Source: Bacteroidetes bacterium GWB2_32_14
GTDB lineage: Bacteria; Bacteroidota; Bacteroidia; Bacteroidales; UBA12077
Reading direction: 5' to 3'
DNA: 64,000 bases
NCBI GenBank assembly: GCA_001768235.1
Contig: MENK01000019.1
Coordinates: forward strand, 53,267-117,266
Part shown: positions 1 through 8,837 of the stretch, piece by piece
Numbering within the stretch: position 1 is the stretch's first letter
Layout: each line of letters starts with the position of its first letter
Position numbers and translations under genes: made by a program
The notes under the pieces: model-generated
The model's database searches: none
The model's input: only the letters and a program-made list of their open reading frames with translations
What the model was told of the DNA's origin: nothing

Positions 1-48
1 TTTCCTGTTTTTGTCAAAGAGAGTGCTTTCCAGCCGATCGTATTTCAT
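1..48 (-). CDS. Aminopeptidase P-like protein, N-terminal fragment (cut by window edge)
   Basis: Read leftward from an ATG at 46-48, the 16 codons before the window edge give MKYDRLESTLFDKNRK. This resembles the usual opening of one Bacteroidota Xaa-Pro aminopeptidase group (a lysine-tyrosine start, then LF..NRK). Only the N-terminus is present, so the call rests on similarity I recall, not on catalytic residues. It would be divergent from the sdh operon. It is distinct from the complete Xaa-Pro peptidase at 6359-7750, which starts differently. Confidence 0.45.
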   Translation of the reverse strand, partial: MKYDRLESTLFDKNRK

Positions 49-80
49 AACTTAGAACTATTTTAAATTAGCTTTAAACA

Positions 81-111
81 TTGAAATTACATATAGAAGC
101 AGATATATTTG
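81..111 (+). promoter_or_regulatory. Bacteroidota-type promoter for sdhCAB
   Basis: TTG at 81-83 and TATATTTG at 104-111 are separated by 20 nt. This fits the phylum consensus TTG-N19-TAnnTTTG apart from one extra spacer base. It lies about 60 nt upstream of the sdhC start codon. Confidence 0.6.
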
Positions 112-172
112 TATATATAGTCTTCTAAAAATGTTTTTGCAAGTTACGTAATTTCTATAAAAATTAAATTTT

Positions 173-853
173 ATGAGTAAATTTTTCACATCATCTATTG
201 GGCAAAAATTTTTCATGAGCATAACCGGGTTATTTCTCATGTTATTTTTATTAGTCCATTTAACTGTAAATTCTTTATTGCTTTTTGGCGATGGAGAGCT
301 TTTTAACCGGGCTGCTAACTTTATGGGTAGTAATCCTCTTATGAAAGTTATTGAACCCGTGTTAGCATTAGGATTTATCCTTCATATTGTTTATGCCAGT
401 TACATTACACTTAAAAACATGTTGGCAAGGCCTCAAAAGTATAAAGTAACAAATAATACAAAAGTAAGCTGGGCTTCTAAAAACATGTATATTCTTGGCG
501 GACTGATACTTACTTTTTTGGTAATTCATCTTATCAACTTTTTCTGGAAAATTAAGTTTGGTACAATAACTGCAATTTCATACGACGGAGGTAAAACCGA
601 ATTACACGATGTATATGATTTGGTATCTGGTCTGTTTAAAGGATGGTGGTGGTATGATGCCATTTATATTTTAGGAGCTATTTTTCTGTTTTTGCATCTT
701 ACACATGGCTTCTGGTCTGCATTTCAAACCATTGGCTGGGACAATGACAAATGGATTTCCCGTTTAAAAACAATTGCATATATCTACGCGATTATTGTTG
801 CAGGGGGATTTGCATTTATTCCAATCTTTTTTCTTTTAAAATATGTTGTGTAA
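173..853 (+). CDS. sdhC: Succinate dehydrogenase/fumarate reductase cytochrome b subunit
   Basis: This 226-residue protein is the membrane anchor of complex II, carrying heme b and passing electrons between menaquinone and the Fe-S subunit. About five hydrophobic helices are visible (near residues 12-38, 62-80, 105-125, 160-185 and 201-222), with histidines such as His29 inside them that suit heme ligation. A single five-helix subunit, rather than separate SdhC and SdhD, is the type usual in Bacteroidota and epsilon-proteobacteria. It is first in the sdhC-sdhA-sdhB operon, 34 nt before sdhA. The ATG at 173 follows a good phylum-type promoter. The direction of catalysis (succinate oxidation or fumarate reduction) cannot be decided from sequence. 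Confidence 0.93.
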   Translation: MSKFFTSSIGQKFFMSITGLFLMLFLLVHLTVNSLLLFGDGELFNRAANFMGSNPLMKVIEPVLALGFILHIVYASYITLKNMLARPQKYKVTNNTKVSWASKNMYILGGLILTFLVIHLINFFWKIKFGTITAISYDGGKTELHDVYDLVSGLFKGWWWYDAIYILGAIFLFLHLTHGFWSAFQTIGWDNDKWISRLKTIAYIYAIIVAGGFAFIPIFFLLKYVV

Positions 854-887
854 CTCTATTGTCGAATATATTATATATAGCTAAACT

Positions 888-2807
888 ATGAGTAAATTAG
901 ATTCAAAAATTCCCGAAGGCCCGTTGGCTGAAAAGTGGAGTAAATATAAAGCTTCAATGAAGCTGGTTAGTCCGTTAAATAAGAAAAAACTCGATATTAT
1001 TGTAGTAGGAACAGGTATTGCAGGAGCACCGGCTGCTGCAACTCTTGCAGAATTAGGATATAATGTTAAATCTTTTTGCTTTCAGGATACTGCCCGCCGT
1101 GCTCACTCCGTTGCAGCGCAAGGAGGTATAAATGCTGCCAAGAATTACAAAAGCGATGGAGATAGTGTTTATCGCTTATTCTACGATATGATAAAAGGAG
1201 GCGATTTTCGTGCCCGTGAAGCAAACGTGTATCGTATTGCCGAAGTAAGTAATGCAATTATCGATCAGCTTACGGCACAAGGTGTTCCTTTCGCCCGCGA
1301 ATATGGAGGTACCCTGGCTAACAGAACCTTTGGAGGTGTTCAGGTTTCAAGAACTTTTTATGCACAAGGCCAAACAGGACAACAAGTATTACTTGGCGGT
1401 TATTCAGCACTTAAACGTCAGGTATCTTTAGGCAAAGTTAAAATGTATAGCCGACGACAAATGTTGGACCTGGTTATTATTGATGGCAAAGCACGAGGAA
1501 TAATTACCCGGAACCTGGTTACCGGTGAAATTGAACGCCATTCGGCTCATGCAGTTGTACTGGCTACCGGTGGTTATGGAACAATTTATTATTTATCAAC
1601 CCTTGCTGTAAATTCTAATGGTTCAGCAGCATGGCAGGCGTACAAAAAAGGCGCGTTTTTCGGAAATCCAAGTTTCGTTCAAATACACCCGACAAGTATT
1701 CCTGTTTTAAATGATTATCAGTGTAAACTAACCCTGATGTCGGAATCTTTACGTAACGATGGCCGTATTTGGGTTCCAAAAGAAAAAGGGGATAAACGTG
1801 ATCCTAACATTATACCTGAAGACGAAAGAGATTATTTCCTTGAACGCCGTTATCCGGCTTTTGGAAACCTTGTTCCCCGTGATGTGGCATCACGTGCTGC
1901 CAAAGAACGTTGCGATGCGGGTTTTGGTGTTGGAAAAACAGGCTTAGCCGTTTATCTTGACTTCAGAGATTCTGTAAAGAAACAAGGAGAGAAAGCCATA
2001 AAAGGAAAATATGGAAATCTTTTCGACTTATATGAAAAAATTACCGGCGAATCTCCATATAAAACGCCAATGATGATATATCCTGCAGGACATTATACCA
2101 TGGGAGGGCTTTGGGTTGATTACAACCTGATGACCACTATTCCAGGGCTATTTGCAATTGGTGAAGCAAATTTCTCCGATCACGGGGCAAACAGGCTTGG
2201 TGCAAGCTCCCTGATGCAAGGTGCCGGTGATGGATATTGCATCTTACCTTATACCATTACCAATTATCTTGCCGATGAAATTAAAACGAAACTCCCTTCA
2301 ACAGATACTCCGGAATTTGAAGAAGCTGCTAAAACAGCTAAAGAACGACTCGATAAATTTCTAAGTATCAACGGGAAACAAACAGCCACATCGTTTCATA
2401 AACGATTAGGCCATATTATGTGGAACTACTGTGGAATGTCAAGAAACGAAGAAGGCCTGAAAAAGGCACTACAAATGATTGATGATTTACAAAAAGAGTT
2501 CTGGAGCGATTTAAAAATACCCGGCAAAGTTGAAGAATTGAACCAGGAGCTTGAAAAAGCTTCCCGTATAGCAGACTTTCTGGAACTTGCAAAGCTAATG
2601 GCTCTTGATGCTTTAAACCGTAAAGAATCATGCGGGGCACATTTCCGCGAAGAAAGCCAGACCGAAGGAGGCGAAGCTCAACGTATCGATTCAGAATATT
2701 CGTATGTAGCAGCCTGGGAATACCAGGGCGATAATAAAGAACCTAAACTGCATAAAGAAGAACTGAAATTCGAAAACGTGGAAGTTAAAGTAAGAAGTTA
2801 TAAATAG
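888..2807 (+). CDS. sdhA: Succinate dehydrogenase/fumarate reductase flavoprotein subunit
   Basis: This 639-residue catalytic subunit of complex II interconverts succinate and fumarate using covalently bound FAD. A Rossmann dinucleotide motif GTGIAG lies at residues 41-46. The flavinylation segment [11 protein letters not shown] places the FAD-attachment histidine at about residue 73. Further signatures include the substrate-region HPTS motif, the late [13 protein letters not shown] motif and the C-terminal [10 protein letters not shown] segment, all typical of SdhA/FrdA. Length matches Bacteroidota homologues. It sits between the cytochrome b and Fe-S genes and is surely co-transcribed with them. 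Confidence 0.96.
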   Translation: MSKLDSKIPEGPLAEKWSKYKASMKLVSPLNKKKLDIIVVGTGIAGAPAAATLAELGYNVKSFCFQDTARRAHSVAAQGGINAAKNYKSDGDSVYRLFYDMIKGGDFRAREANVYRIAEVSNAIIDQLTAQGVPFAREYGGTLANRTFGGVQVSRTFYAQGQTGQQVLLGGYSALKRQVSLGKVKMYSRRQMLDLVIIDGKARGIITRNLVTGEIERHSAHAVVLATGGYGTIYYLSTLAVNSNGSAAWQAYKKGAFFGNPSFVQIHPTSIPVLNDYQCKLTLMSESLRNDGRIWVPKEKGDKRDPNIIPEDERDYFLERRYPAFGNLVPRDVASRAAKERCDAGFGVGKTGLAVYLDFRDSVKKQGEKAIKGKYGNLFDLYEKITGESPYKTPMMIYPAGHYTMGGLWVDYNLMTTIPGLFAIGEANFSDHGANRLGASSLMQGAGDGYCILPYTITNYLADEIKTKLPSTDTPEFEEAAKTAKERLDKFLSINGKQTATSFHKRLGHIMWNYCGMSRNEEGLKKALQMIDDLQKEFWSDLKIPGKVEELNQELEKASRIADFLELAKLMALDALNRKESCGAHFREESQTEGGEAQRIDSEYSYVAAWEYQGDNKEPKLHKEELKFENVEVKVRSYK

Positions 2808-2810
2808 CCA

Positions 2811-2837
2811 TGAGATATAAGATTTGAGACATGAGAC
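2811..2837. repeat. Short degenerate intergenic repeat between sdhA and sdhB
   Basis: The 81-nt gap between sdhA and sdhB holds a loose purine-rich tandem motif built on TGAGAC/TGAGAT (TGAGATATAAGA, then TTTGAGACATGAGAC). Such low-complexity gag-a-c runs are scattered between genes in some Bacteroidales genomes. No coding capacity or strong hairpin is seen. Confidence 0.4.
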
Positions 2838-2888
2838 AAAGGAATATCAATACTCAAATCCTGGTACTAAAATCTAAAATCTTTAAAA

Positions 2889-3638
2889 ATGAAAATAAAA
2901 TTAAATATCTGGAAACAGGAGAATCCAAAAGCTAAAGGGAAATTTGTAAAATACGAGCTTGATGGAGTAGCCGAGGAAATGTCGTTTCTCGAAATGCTTG
3001 ACTCTCTGAATGAGAAACTTATTAAAGAACATCAGGAACCAGTGGCATTCGAGCACGATTGCCGCGAAGGTATTTGCGGATCATGCGGTTTATATATCAA
3101 TGGCAGGCCACATGGCCCCGGAGACGAGATAGGAACATGCCAGTTGCACATGCGTGCTTTCAGGGAAGGCGATTCAATTACAATTGAACCCTGGCGTGCA
3201 AAAGGATTTCCTGTTATTAAAGACCTTATTGTCGATCGCAATGCTTTCGATAAGATTATGGCTGCAGGCGGGTTTATTTCAATTGATATGGGCCAGGCAG
3301 CCGATGCAAATGCAATATTAGTTTCAAAAGAAGCCGCCGATAAGGCATTCGATGCTGCAGCATGTATCGGTTGCGGGGCATGTGTTGCTGCATGTAAAAA
3401 CTCTTCAGCCATGTTGTTTGTTGCTGCAAAGGTTTCACAATTTGCATTATTGCCTCAGGGCAAGATAGAAGCAAAACGCCGTGCCCTGAACATGATAGCC
3501 AAAATGGACGAGCTTGGATTTGGAAGCTGCACCAACACCGGGGCTTGCGAAGCTGAATGCCCTAAAGGAATTTCAATCGATTATATTGCTATGCTTAACA
3601 GAGAATATCTGTGCGCATCGTTCTCCGAAACGGAATAG
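2889..3638 (+). CDS. sdhB: Succinate dehydrogenase/fumarate reductase iron-sulfur subunit
   Basis: This 249-residue electron-transfer subunit of complex II links the flavoprotein to the membrane anchor. The N-terminal ferredoxin domain shows the [2Fe-2S] cysteines Cys58, Cys63, Cys66 and Cys84 ([12 protein letters not shown]...GTC). The C-terminal domain has [11 protein letters not shown] (Cys159, 162, 165, 169) and [11 protein letters not shown] (Cys214, 220, 224), giving the ligands for the [4Fe-4S] and [3Fe-4S]-type clusters. It is the last gene of sdhCAB and is followed by a strong hairpin at 3664-3698. Confidence 0.96.
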   Translation: MKIKLNIWKQENPKAKGKFVKYELDGVAEEMSFLEMLDSLNEKLIKEHQEPVAFEHDCREGICGSCGLYINGRPHGPGDEIGTCQLHMRAFREGDSITIEPWRAKGFPVIKDLIVDRNAFDKIMAAGGFISIDMGQAADANAILVSKEAADKAFDAAACIGCGACVAACKNSSAMLFVAAKVSQFALLPQGKIEAKRRALNMIAKMDELGFGSCTNTGACEAECPKGISIDYIAMLNREYLCASFSETE

Positions 3639-3663
3639 TATAAACAACGTTCCCTAATTTAAC

Positions 3664-3698
3664 ACAAGATGGAAAGTTCAACGAGCTTTCCATCTTGT
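3664..3698. terminator. Bidirectional terminator between sdhB and the rRNA methyltransferase gene
   Basis: A perfect 13-bp stem (ACAAGATGGAAAG at 3664-3676, CTTTCCATCTTGT at 3686-3698) has a 9-nt loop and lies between convergent genes. T-rich sequence follows on the plus strand. Confidence 0.7.
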
Positions 3699-3714
3699 AT
3701 TTTGAATAATATTT

Positions 3715-4881
3715 TTATTCTGTAGATTGTGCTCCTGATTTACTTGCTTTTTTACTTCCCTGGTACAGCTCGTATTTTTGTAACCTGCATTCCATTGGCC
3801 CATTGAATAGTTTTATCTTTCGCGATGTTCGTAGTCCAAAGAATTTTAAAGCTTCGTAGTTAGCACTAATAATCCAGGCATCGCAACCTTGATAAAAGTG
3901 TTTTAACCGGGAACCCATATCCTTATAAAAATTGATGATGTCATCCATTTTTAAACGCTCACCATAGGGTGGATTAATAACCACTATTCCTTTTCCGGCG
4001 GTATGTGTGGTTTGGAAAAAATCAATACTTTCAAAGTCGATAAAATCCTGTACTCCAGCTCTTTTTGCATTTTCGATTGCGATGTCCATTATATTCTTAT
4101 CAGAGTCTTTTGCAAATATTTTAACATCAGAATGAATAATTTTAGAATTCGCTTCATCTTTAATTTTATTCCATAAGTCTTCATCAAAGTCATTCCATTT
4201 TTCAAAGCCAAATTTTCGGTTTCGTCCCGAAGGTATGTTGTTGGCTAATAAAGCTGCTTCAATTGGGAATGTTCCAGAGCCACACATGGGATCGATAAAA
4301 TCACATGTTTTACCCCACTGCGAAAGCATAATGATTCCGGCAGCAAGCACTTCGCTTATTGGCGCTTCGCTTTGAGCAAGCCTGTAATTGCGTTTACCTA
4401 ACGACGAGCCCGAGCTATCGAGAGAAACAATCACAGATCTGTCGTTAATATGCACATTAATTCGCATATCAGGATTTGCAGGATCAACAGATGGCCTGAT
4501 TCGATATTTTTCCCGAAACTGATCGGCAATTGCATCCTTTGATTTTAGGGCAACATATTTGGAATGATTAAATATATCACTGTGTGTGGCACCATCAATC
4601 GCAAAGGTATTGTTGTATGTAAAATATTCACTCCAGTCAATTTTTTTGATATTATCGTATAGCTGCTGCTCGTTGGCTGCAAAAAACGAATGAATAGGTT
4701 TTAGAATTTTTACAGCCGTTCTTAAAAGCAAATTGCTTTTGTAAAGCATTGCTTTATCGCCTTTAAACCGTACTGCGCGACTTAATAATTCAATATCGGT
4801 TGCACCAATTTCACGAAGTTCAGATGCAAGAATTTCTTCTAACCCAAATATGGTAGTGGCAATAATTTCAAACTTTTCCAA
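3715..4881 (-). CDS. THUMP-domain class I SAM-dependent RNA methyltransferase (RlmL/Trm14-like)
   Basis: This 388-residue protein probably makes a base methylation (m2G-type) on 23S rRNA or tRNA. The N-terminal ~160 residues fit a THUMP RNA-binding module. The C-terminal half is a Rossmann methyltransferase with a motif I-like DPMCGSGTFPIEAA and the catalytic NPPYGERL (motif IV). It lacks the C-terminal RlmK domain of E. coli RlmL, so it corresponds to the short YpsC-like form. It is monocistronic, with a phylum-type promoter at 4939-4969. The exact target nucleotide is not predictable. Confidence 0.88.
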   Translation of the reverse strand: MEKFEIIATTIFGLEEILASELREIGATDIELLSRAVRFKGDKAMLYKSNLLLRTAVKILKPIHSFFAANEQQLYDNIKKIDWSEYFTYNNTFAIDGATHSDIFNHSKYVALKSKDAIADQFREKYRIRPSVDPANPDMRINVHINDRSVIVSLDSSGSSLGKRNYRLAQSEAPISEVLAAGIIMLSQWGKTCDFIDPMCGSGTFPIEAALLANNIPSGRNRKFGFEKWNDFDEDLWNKIKDEANSKIIHSDVKIFAKDSDKNIMDIAIENAKRAGVQDFIDFESIDFFQTTHTAGKGIVVINPPYGERLKMDDIINFYKDMGSRLKHFYQGCDAWIISANYEALKFFGLRTSRKIKLFNGPMECRLQKYELYQGSKKASKSGAQSTE

Positions 4882-4938
4882 TATTTTGTTTTTTTAATGA
4901 TACCGGAAATTATCCGGCAGAAAATAGCTATTATTTCC

Positions 4939-4969
4939 CAAAAGTAAAGATTTTAATCCTACGACCCAA
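4939..4969 (-). promoter_or_regulatory. Bacteroidota-type promoter for the THUMP methyltransferase gene
   Basis: On the minus strand, TACTTTTG (4946-4939) is preceded by TTG (4969-4967) with a 20-nt spacer. It lies about 60 nt upstream of the start codon at 4881. Confidence 0.55.
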
Positions 4970-5053
4970 AAAAAACAGTTCCTCCGGATTCTGGTAAATG
5001 AGAAAAAAGTACTTTTACGGATAGTTTAACGATTAAAAACCTATCAGAATAAA

Positions 5054-6268
5054 ATGAAAATTGCGATAATTGGAGGAGGCGCCGCCGGTTTTTTTTCTGC
5101 AATTTCTGTAAAGGAAAATTATCCTGATGCCCGGGTTATAATATACGAAAAGGCTCAAAAAGTTTTATCGAAGGTTAAAATTTCAGGAGGCGGAAGATGC
5201 AACCTGACTAATGGCTGTAATTCTATATCAGAACTATGTAATGCATATCCCAGGGGTGGGAAAAGTTTAAAAAAAGCTTTTCATGTTTTTAGCAATAAAG
5301 ATACAATGCGATGGTTCGAATCCAGAGGTGTTCCCTTAGTAATTCAGAGTGATAATTGTGTTTTTCCTGTTTCGCAAGATTCTCAAAGTATTATCGATTG
5401 TTTTTTACGTGAAACAAAGAAATTGAAGATTGAAATAAAAACCGGAACTGGAGTAAAAGCAATTCATCCACGAAATGACTTATTGGAGTTGGAATTTATA
5501 CATGAAGATATTGCTCCTGAAATTTTTGACAAGATTATTGTTACAACCGGAGGTTCTCCAAAAAGAGATGGTTTAAACTGGCTTGAAAAACTAAATCACA
5601 CAATCGAAAATCCGGTACCATCGTTATTCACATTTAAAATGTCGGCCGAACCAATAACCCAACTTATGGGAATTGTTGTTGAAAACACCCAGGTGAGTAT
5701 TCAGGGAACAAGAATAAAATCCGATGGGCCTTTACTTATAACGCACTGGGGCATGAGTGGCCCGGCGATTCTTAAATTATCGTCATTAGGGGCAAGGGAA
5801 CTAAGTTCCATGGAGTATCATTTTAAAATCCAGGTAAACTGGGCAAATGAACAAAACAATGAAATAGTAATAAACGATCTCAATAATATTATTGATGTAC
5901 ATCCAAATAAAACCATTTCCAATTTCAGGCCTTATGGTTTGCAGGAAAGATTGTGGTTGTTTTTATTAGAAAAAATAGATATCCCACCAAACAAAAAATG
6001 GAACGAACTTGGGAAAAAAGGACTAAATAAGTTGAGTGCCGTTTTAACCAACGATATTTATACGGTAAATGGAAAATCAACGTATAAAGAAGAGTTTGTA
6101 ACCTGTGGCGGAGTGAGCCTACAAAGCATTGACCTGAATACAATGCAAAGCAAAACGTGCAAAAATGTTTACTTTGCCGGCGAAATATTAGATATTGATG
6201 CAATAACAGGAGGTTTTAATCTGCAAGCTGCCTGGACAACCGGATTTATTGCAGGGAAGCTTGCATAG
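5054..6268 (+). CDS. NAD(P)/FAD-dependent oxidoreductase, HI0933/BaiN family
   Basis: This 404-residue flavoprotein is of the HI0933-like family. The N-terminal GGGAAGFFSA is the FAD-binding Rossmann motif. It is followed by the family hallmark KISGGGRCNLTN near residues 44-55, and at the C-terminus by YFAGEILDIDAITGGFNLQ, which contacts FAD. The physiological substrate of this widespread family is largely unknown; the BaiN subgroup acts on bile acid intermediates, but that cannot be inferred here. It is a single gene, divergent from the rRNA methyltransferase and ended by a hairpin at 6314-6338. Confidence 0.88.
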   Translation: MKIAIIGGGAAGFFSAISVKENYPDARVIIYEKAQKVLSKVKISGGGRCNLTNGCNSISELCNAYPRGGKSLKKAFHVFSNKDTMRWFESRGVPLVIQSDNCVFPVSQDSQSIIDCFLRETKKLKIEIKTGTGVKAIHPRNDLLELEFIHEDIAPEIFDKIIVTTGGSPKRDGLNWLEKLNHTIENPVPSLFTFKMSAEPITQLMGIVVENTQVSIQGTRIKSDGPLLITHWGMSGPAILKLSSLGARELSSMEYHFKIQVNWANEQNNEIVINDLNNIIDVHPNKTISNFRPYGLQERLWLFLLEKIDIPPNKKWNELGKKGLNKLSAVLTNDIYTVNGKSTYKEEFVTCGGVSLQSIDLNTMQSKTCKNVYFAGEILDIDAITGGFNLQAAWTTGFIAGKLA

Positions 6269-6313
6269 CATCAGGATTTTATATTCGTAGATTCTTTAGG
6301 AAGAATAAAAAAA

Positions 6314-6338
6314 GCCAGATAAAAATTTTTTATCTGGC
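6314..6338. terminator. Bidirectional terminator
   Basis: GCCAGATAAAAA (6314-6325) pairs with TTTTTATCTGGC (6327-6338), flanked by A-runs on the left and A-rich sequence on the right. It lies between the convergent genes ending at 6268 and 6359. Confidence 0.75.
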
Positions 6339-6358
6339 CAAAAACATTTTGAATTTAC

Positions 6359-7750
6359 TTATGATCTCATTGTTTCTTCAACCTCATCAATAGTTATTGG
6401 GATTCGTTTACCAATAATCTGATGCCCTGTTTCTGTAACCAAAATATCATCTTCTAAGCGAATACCTCCAAAACCTGAATATTCATTCAACACTTTGTCG
6501 TAATTAATAAAGCTTGAATTTATTTTTTCGGCTTTCCATTTTTGAATTAAATCAGGAATAAAATATATCCCCGGCTCATTCGTCAGTACAAATCCCGGTT
6601 GTAATCTTCGTCCAAGGCGTAATCCGCGTAACCCAAACTGTGTAGCCCGTTTAATTTCATTATCATAACCTACATAATCTTCACCCAGATTTTCCATATC
6701 GTGAACATCGAGGCCCATCATGTGCCCTAATCCGTGTGGCATAAACATGGCATGTGCGCCTTCACGAACTGCATCTTCAGGGTTTCCTTTCATTAATCCG
6801 AGCTCGGTTAAGCCTTTTGCAAGAACTTTGGCTACTTCTAAATGTATGCTTTGGTATGTAACTCCTGGTTTTGTTAAGGAGATACCATGATTTATCCCGC
6901 TTAAAACAATAGAATAAATGTCTTTTTGTTTCTGCGAGAATTTTCCTCCAACGGGGCATGTTCTTGTATTATCACTTGCATAATGCATGTTGGTTTCAGC
7001 TCCTGTATCAGTTAGCAGCAACCGGCCTTCTTCCAGGATGTTCCCGTGAAAATGGTTGTGTAATGTCTCTCCATTTTGTGAAAGAATAATTGGAAATGAA
7101 AGTGATGCTCCATACGAAAGGGATATGCCCTCGATCACACCTGCAATTTCCTGCTCAATTATCCCGGGTTTTGCCATTTTCATAGAAGTAACATGCATTT
7201 TGTAACCAATAGCAGCAGCTTTTATTAATTCTTCTACCTCGTATTTATCTTTAATTGAACGAAGCTCAACTACAGCTTTAATTAAATCTACAGAAATAAA
7301 ATTTTCTGCTTCGGTATGATTTATCTGTAATAAATTACAGAATTGAATTATAGTATCACCCCGGTAGAATGGTAAAACGTGAATAATCCGTTCCTGGTTG
7401 TTGGCATTACGTAAAAAATTACCCAAATGATCTAATGGTTCGGTATATTCAATTCCTATTTCCGCGGCCAGCTCTTTTATTTCCGGTTGTTTACCCATCC
7501 AGATTATATCATCGATTGTAAAATCATTCCCAAAAAGATATTCTTTGCCTGAATCCAAATCAATTAACCCGGCCAGATTGGGTAAATCCAAACCGAAAAA
7601 GTACAAAAAGGAGCTATCCTGACGGAAATGATAGGTATTATCGGGATAATTGAAAGCTGATTCCTGATTCCCCATAAAAAGTATCAGCCCGCTTTTAATC
7701 TTGTTTTTCAGCCTGTTTCGGCGTTCGCTATAAACTTCTTTCTTAAACAT
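6359..7750 (-). CDS. pepP: Xaa-Pro aminopeptidase (aminopeptidase P, M24B)
   Basis: This 463-residue protein should release N-terminal residues preceding proline. An N-terminal creatinase-like domain (starting MFKKEVYSERRNRL, with GLILFMGNQE) precedes the pita-bread catalytic domain. Metal ligands are visible: Asp pair in DTGAE and ASDNTRT, His in HGLGHMMGLDVHD, Glu in NEPGIYF and Glu in RLEDDILVT. No signal peptide is present, so it is cytoplasmic. It is transcribed alone; the upstream 350 nt contain no convincing leftward promoter. The fragment at 1-48 appears to be a second aminopeptidase P-like gene. Confidence 0.92.
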   Translation of the reverse strand: MFKKEVYSERRNRLKNKIKSGLILFMGNQESAFNYPDNTYHFRQDSSFLYFFGLDLPNLAGLIDLDSGKEYLFGNDFTIDDIIWMGKQPEIKELAAEIGIEYTEPLDHLGNFLRNANNQERIIHVLPFYRGDTIIQFCNLLQINHTEAENFISVDLIKAVVELRSIKDKYEVEELIKAAAIGYKMHVTSMKMAKPGIIEQEIAGVIEGISLSYGASLSFPIILSQNGETLHNHFHGNILEEGRLLLTDTGAETNMHYASDNTRTCPVGGKFSQKQKDIYSIVLSGINHGISLTKPGVTYQSIHLEVAKVLAKGLTELGLMKGNPEDAVREGAHAMFMPHGLGHMMGLDVHDMENLGEDYVGYDNEIKRATQFGLRGLRLGRRLQPGFVLTNEPGIYFIPDLIQKWKAEKINSSFINYDKVLNEYSGFGGIRLEDDILVTETGHQIIGKRIPITIDEVEETMRS

Positions 7751-8100
7751 AATATGTTTGATTTTATGATTGTTACTATTTTCTTTTGAAACTCTAAATT
7801 ACAATGCATTTTCGAAAAAACAAAGCACATTGAATTTTTATATAATAAAAGAAAAATAATGAAATCTGACTTTAAAAATATATTTCCCCGGTTTAAAGTA
7901 ACCATTCTGTTTTTCAATCTTTTCTTATTCATGTTGTTGAAATTGCTTCGTGATAACACGTTTGCGGGTTATGAACAGTAATGATTTCAAAATCAGAAAC
8001 AAAAAATAACAAAATTATTGCGAATGCGCTTGTCTTATTGTATTATTTTTATATATTCGCACTTTATGAACACTTTGTTAACAACCTAAATTTTTCAATT
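7751..8100. other. Intergenic region, divergent
   Basis: This gap of about 350 nt lies between the start of pepP and the conserved unknown gene. It holds the rightward promoter at 8030-8059. Open frames reading through it (a leftward one reaching 7959 and an in-frame 5' extension of the downstream gene from 7981) look spurious. I see no RNA gene. Confidence 0.5.
8030..8059 (+). promoter_or_regulatory. Bacteroidota-type promoter for the conserved unknown gene at 8101
   Basis: TTG at 8030-8032 is followed after exactly 19 nt by TATATTCG at 8052-8059, one base off TAnnTTTG. Its position inside the longest open frame argues that translation begins at 8101 rather than 7981. Confidence 0.6.
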
Positions 8101-8832
8101 ATGCCTTACCGACGATTACCCAATACTGATAGTTCCCGTCTGAAAGCCATAAAAACAGCTTACAAAAAGGGAAAAGAAATTAATCCAATGGAACTGGCCT
8201 TTAAACAGAGTACCTTTCAGCGTGTTCAATCGTTTCTTCCTAAATGGGAAAAGGTAATAACAGAGCATAAAACCACTTATGATATCCAGATAAAAAACAA
8301 CAAGGAGTACCTTAAAAAATTTAAAAAAGCCAAATTATATATATCTCATTTTATTCAGGTAGTAAATATGGCTATTGTACGCGGAGAACTTCAGCCTTCG
8401 GTACGTTCGTTTTATGGCCTCGATGAGGATTTTACAAAATTACCAACCCTAAATACAGAAAACGAAATTATTGATTGGGGTAAGAAACTGATTGACGGGG
8501 AAACATCGAGAAAAATGCAGGGTATTGCTCCTATAACAAACCCGACTATTGCTTTGGTTAAAGTTCATTATGATAACTTTGTTGAAGCATATAAATTCCA
8601 GAAAATGCTTCAGAAAAACCATGCACGTGCCCTTGCAAGTCTTGCAGAACTTAGAACTGAAGCAGATGACATAATACTAAATGTCTGGAACGAGGCAGAA
8701 GAAAGTTTTTCTGCATTACCCGAAGATATTAAACGAGAAAAAGCCCAGGATTATGGGGTAGTTTACGTTTATCGTAAAAACGAGATTGGCAGAATTAGTT
8801 TATTCAGAAATGCTGAAATTAATTTAGGTTAG
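8101..8832 (+). CDS. Conserved hypothetical protein of Bacteroidales, unknown function
   Basis: I do not assign a function. From the ATG at 8101 the product is 243 residues, starting MPYRRLPNTDSSRLKAIKTA. It is hydrophilic and mostly helical, with many Lys/Glu pairs, no signal peptide and no membrane segment. I recall similar short proteins with the same MPYRRLPNTD opening across Bacteroidales. The frame stays open to 7981, but the extra 40 residues would start upstream of a good promoter, so the shorter start is preferred. It is convergent with the CPBP protease gene, whose stop lies only 5 nt away. Confidence 0.75.
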   Translation: MPYRRLPNTDSSRLKAIKTAYKKGKEINPMELAFKQSTFQRVQSFLPKWEKVITEHKTTYDIQIKNNKEYLKKFKKAKLYISHFIQVVNMAIVRGELQPSVRSFYGLDEDFTKLPTLNTENEIIDWGKKLIDGETSRKMQGIAPITNPTIALVKVHYDNFVEAYKFQKMLQKNHARALASLAELRTEADDIILNVWNEAEESFSALPEDIKREKAQDYGVVYVYRKNEIGRISLFRNAEINLG

Positions 8833-8837
8833 TCTGT

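Noticed and set aside
3032..3412. 126-residue leftward frame inside sdhB
   Set aside because: It is a shadow of the Fe-S subunit coding sequence, which carries all expected cluster ligands on the plus strand.
7708..7959. 83-residue leftward frame upstream of pepP
   Set aside because: It overlaps the pepP N-terminus and has a random-looking composition.
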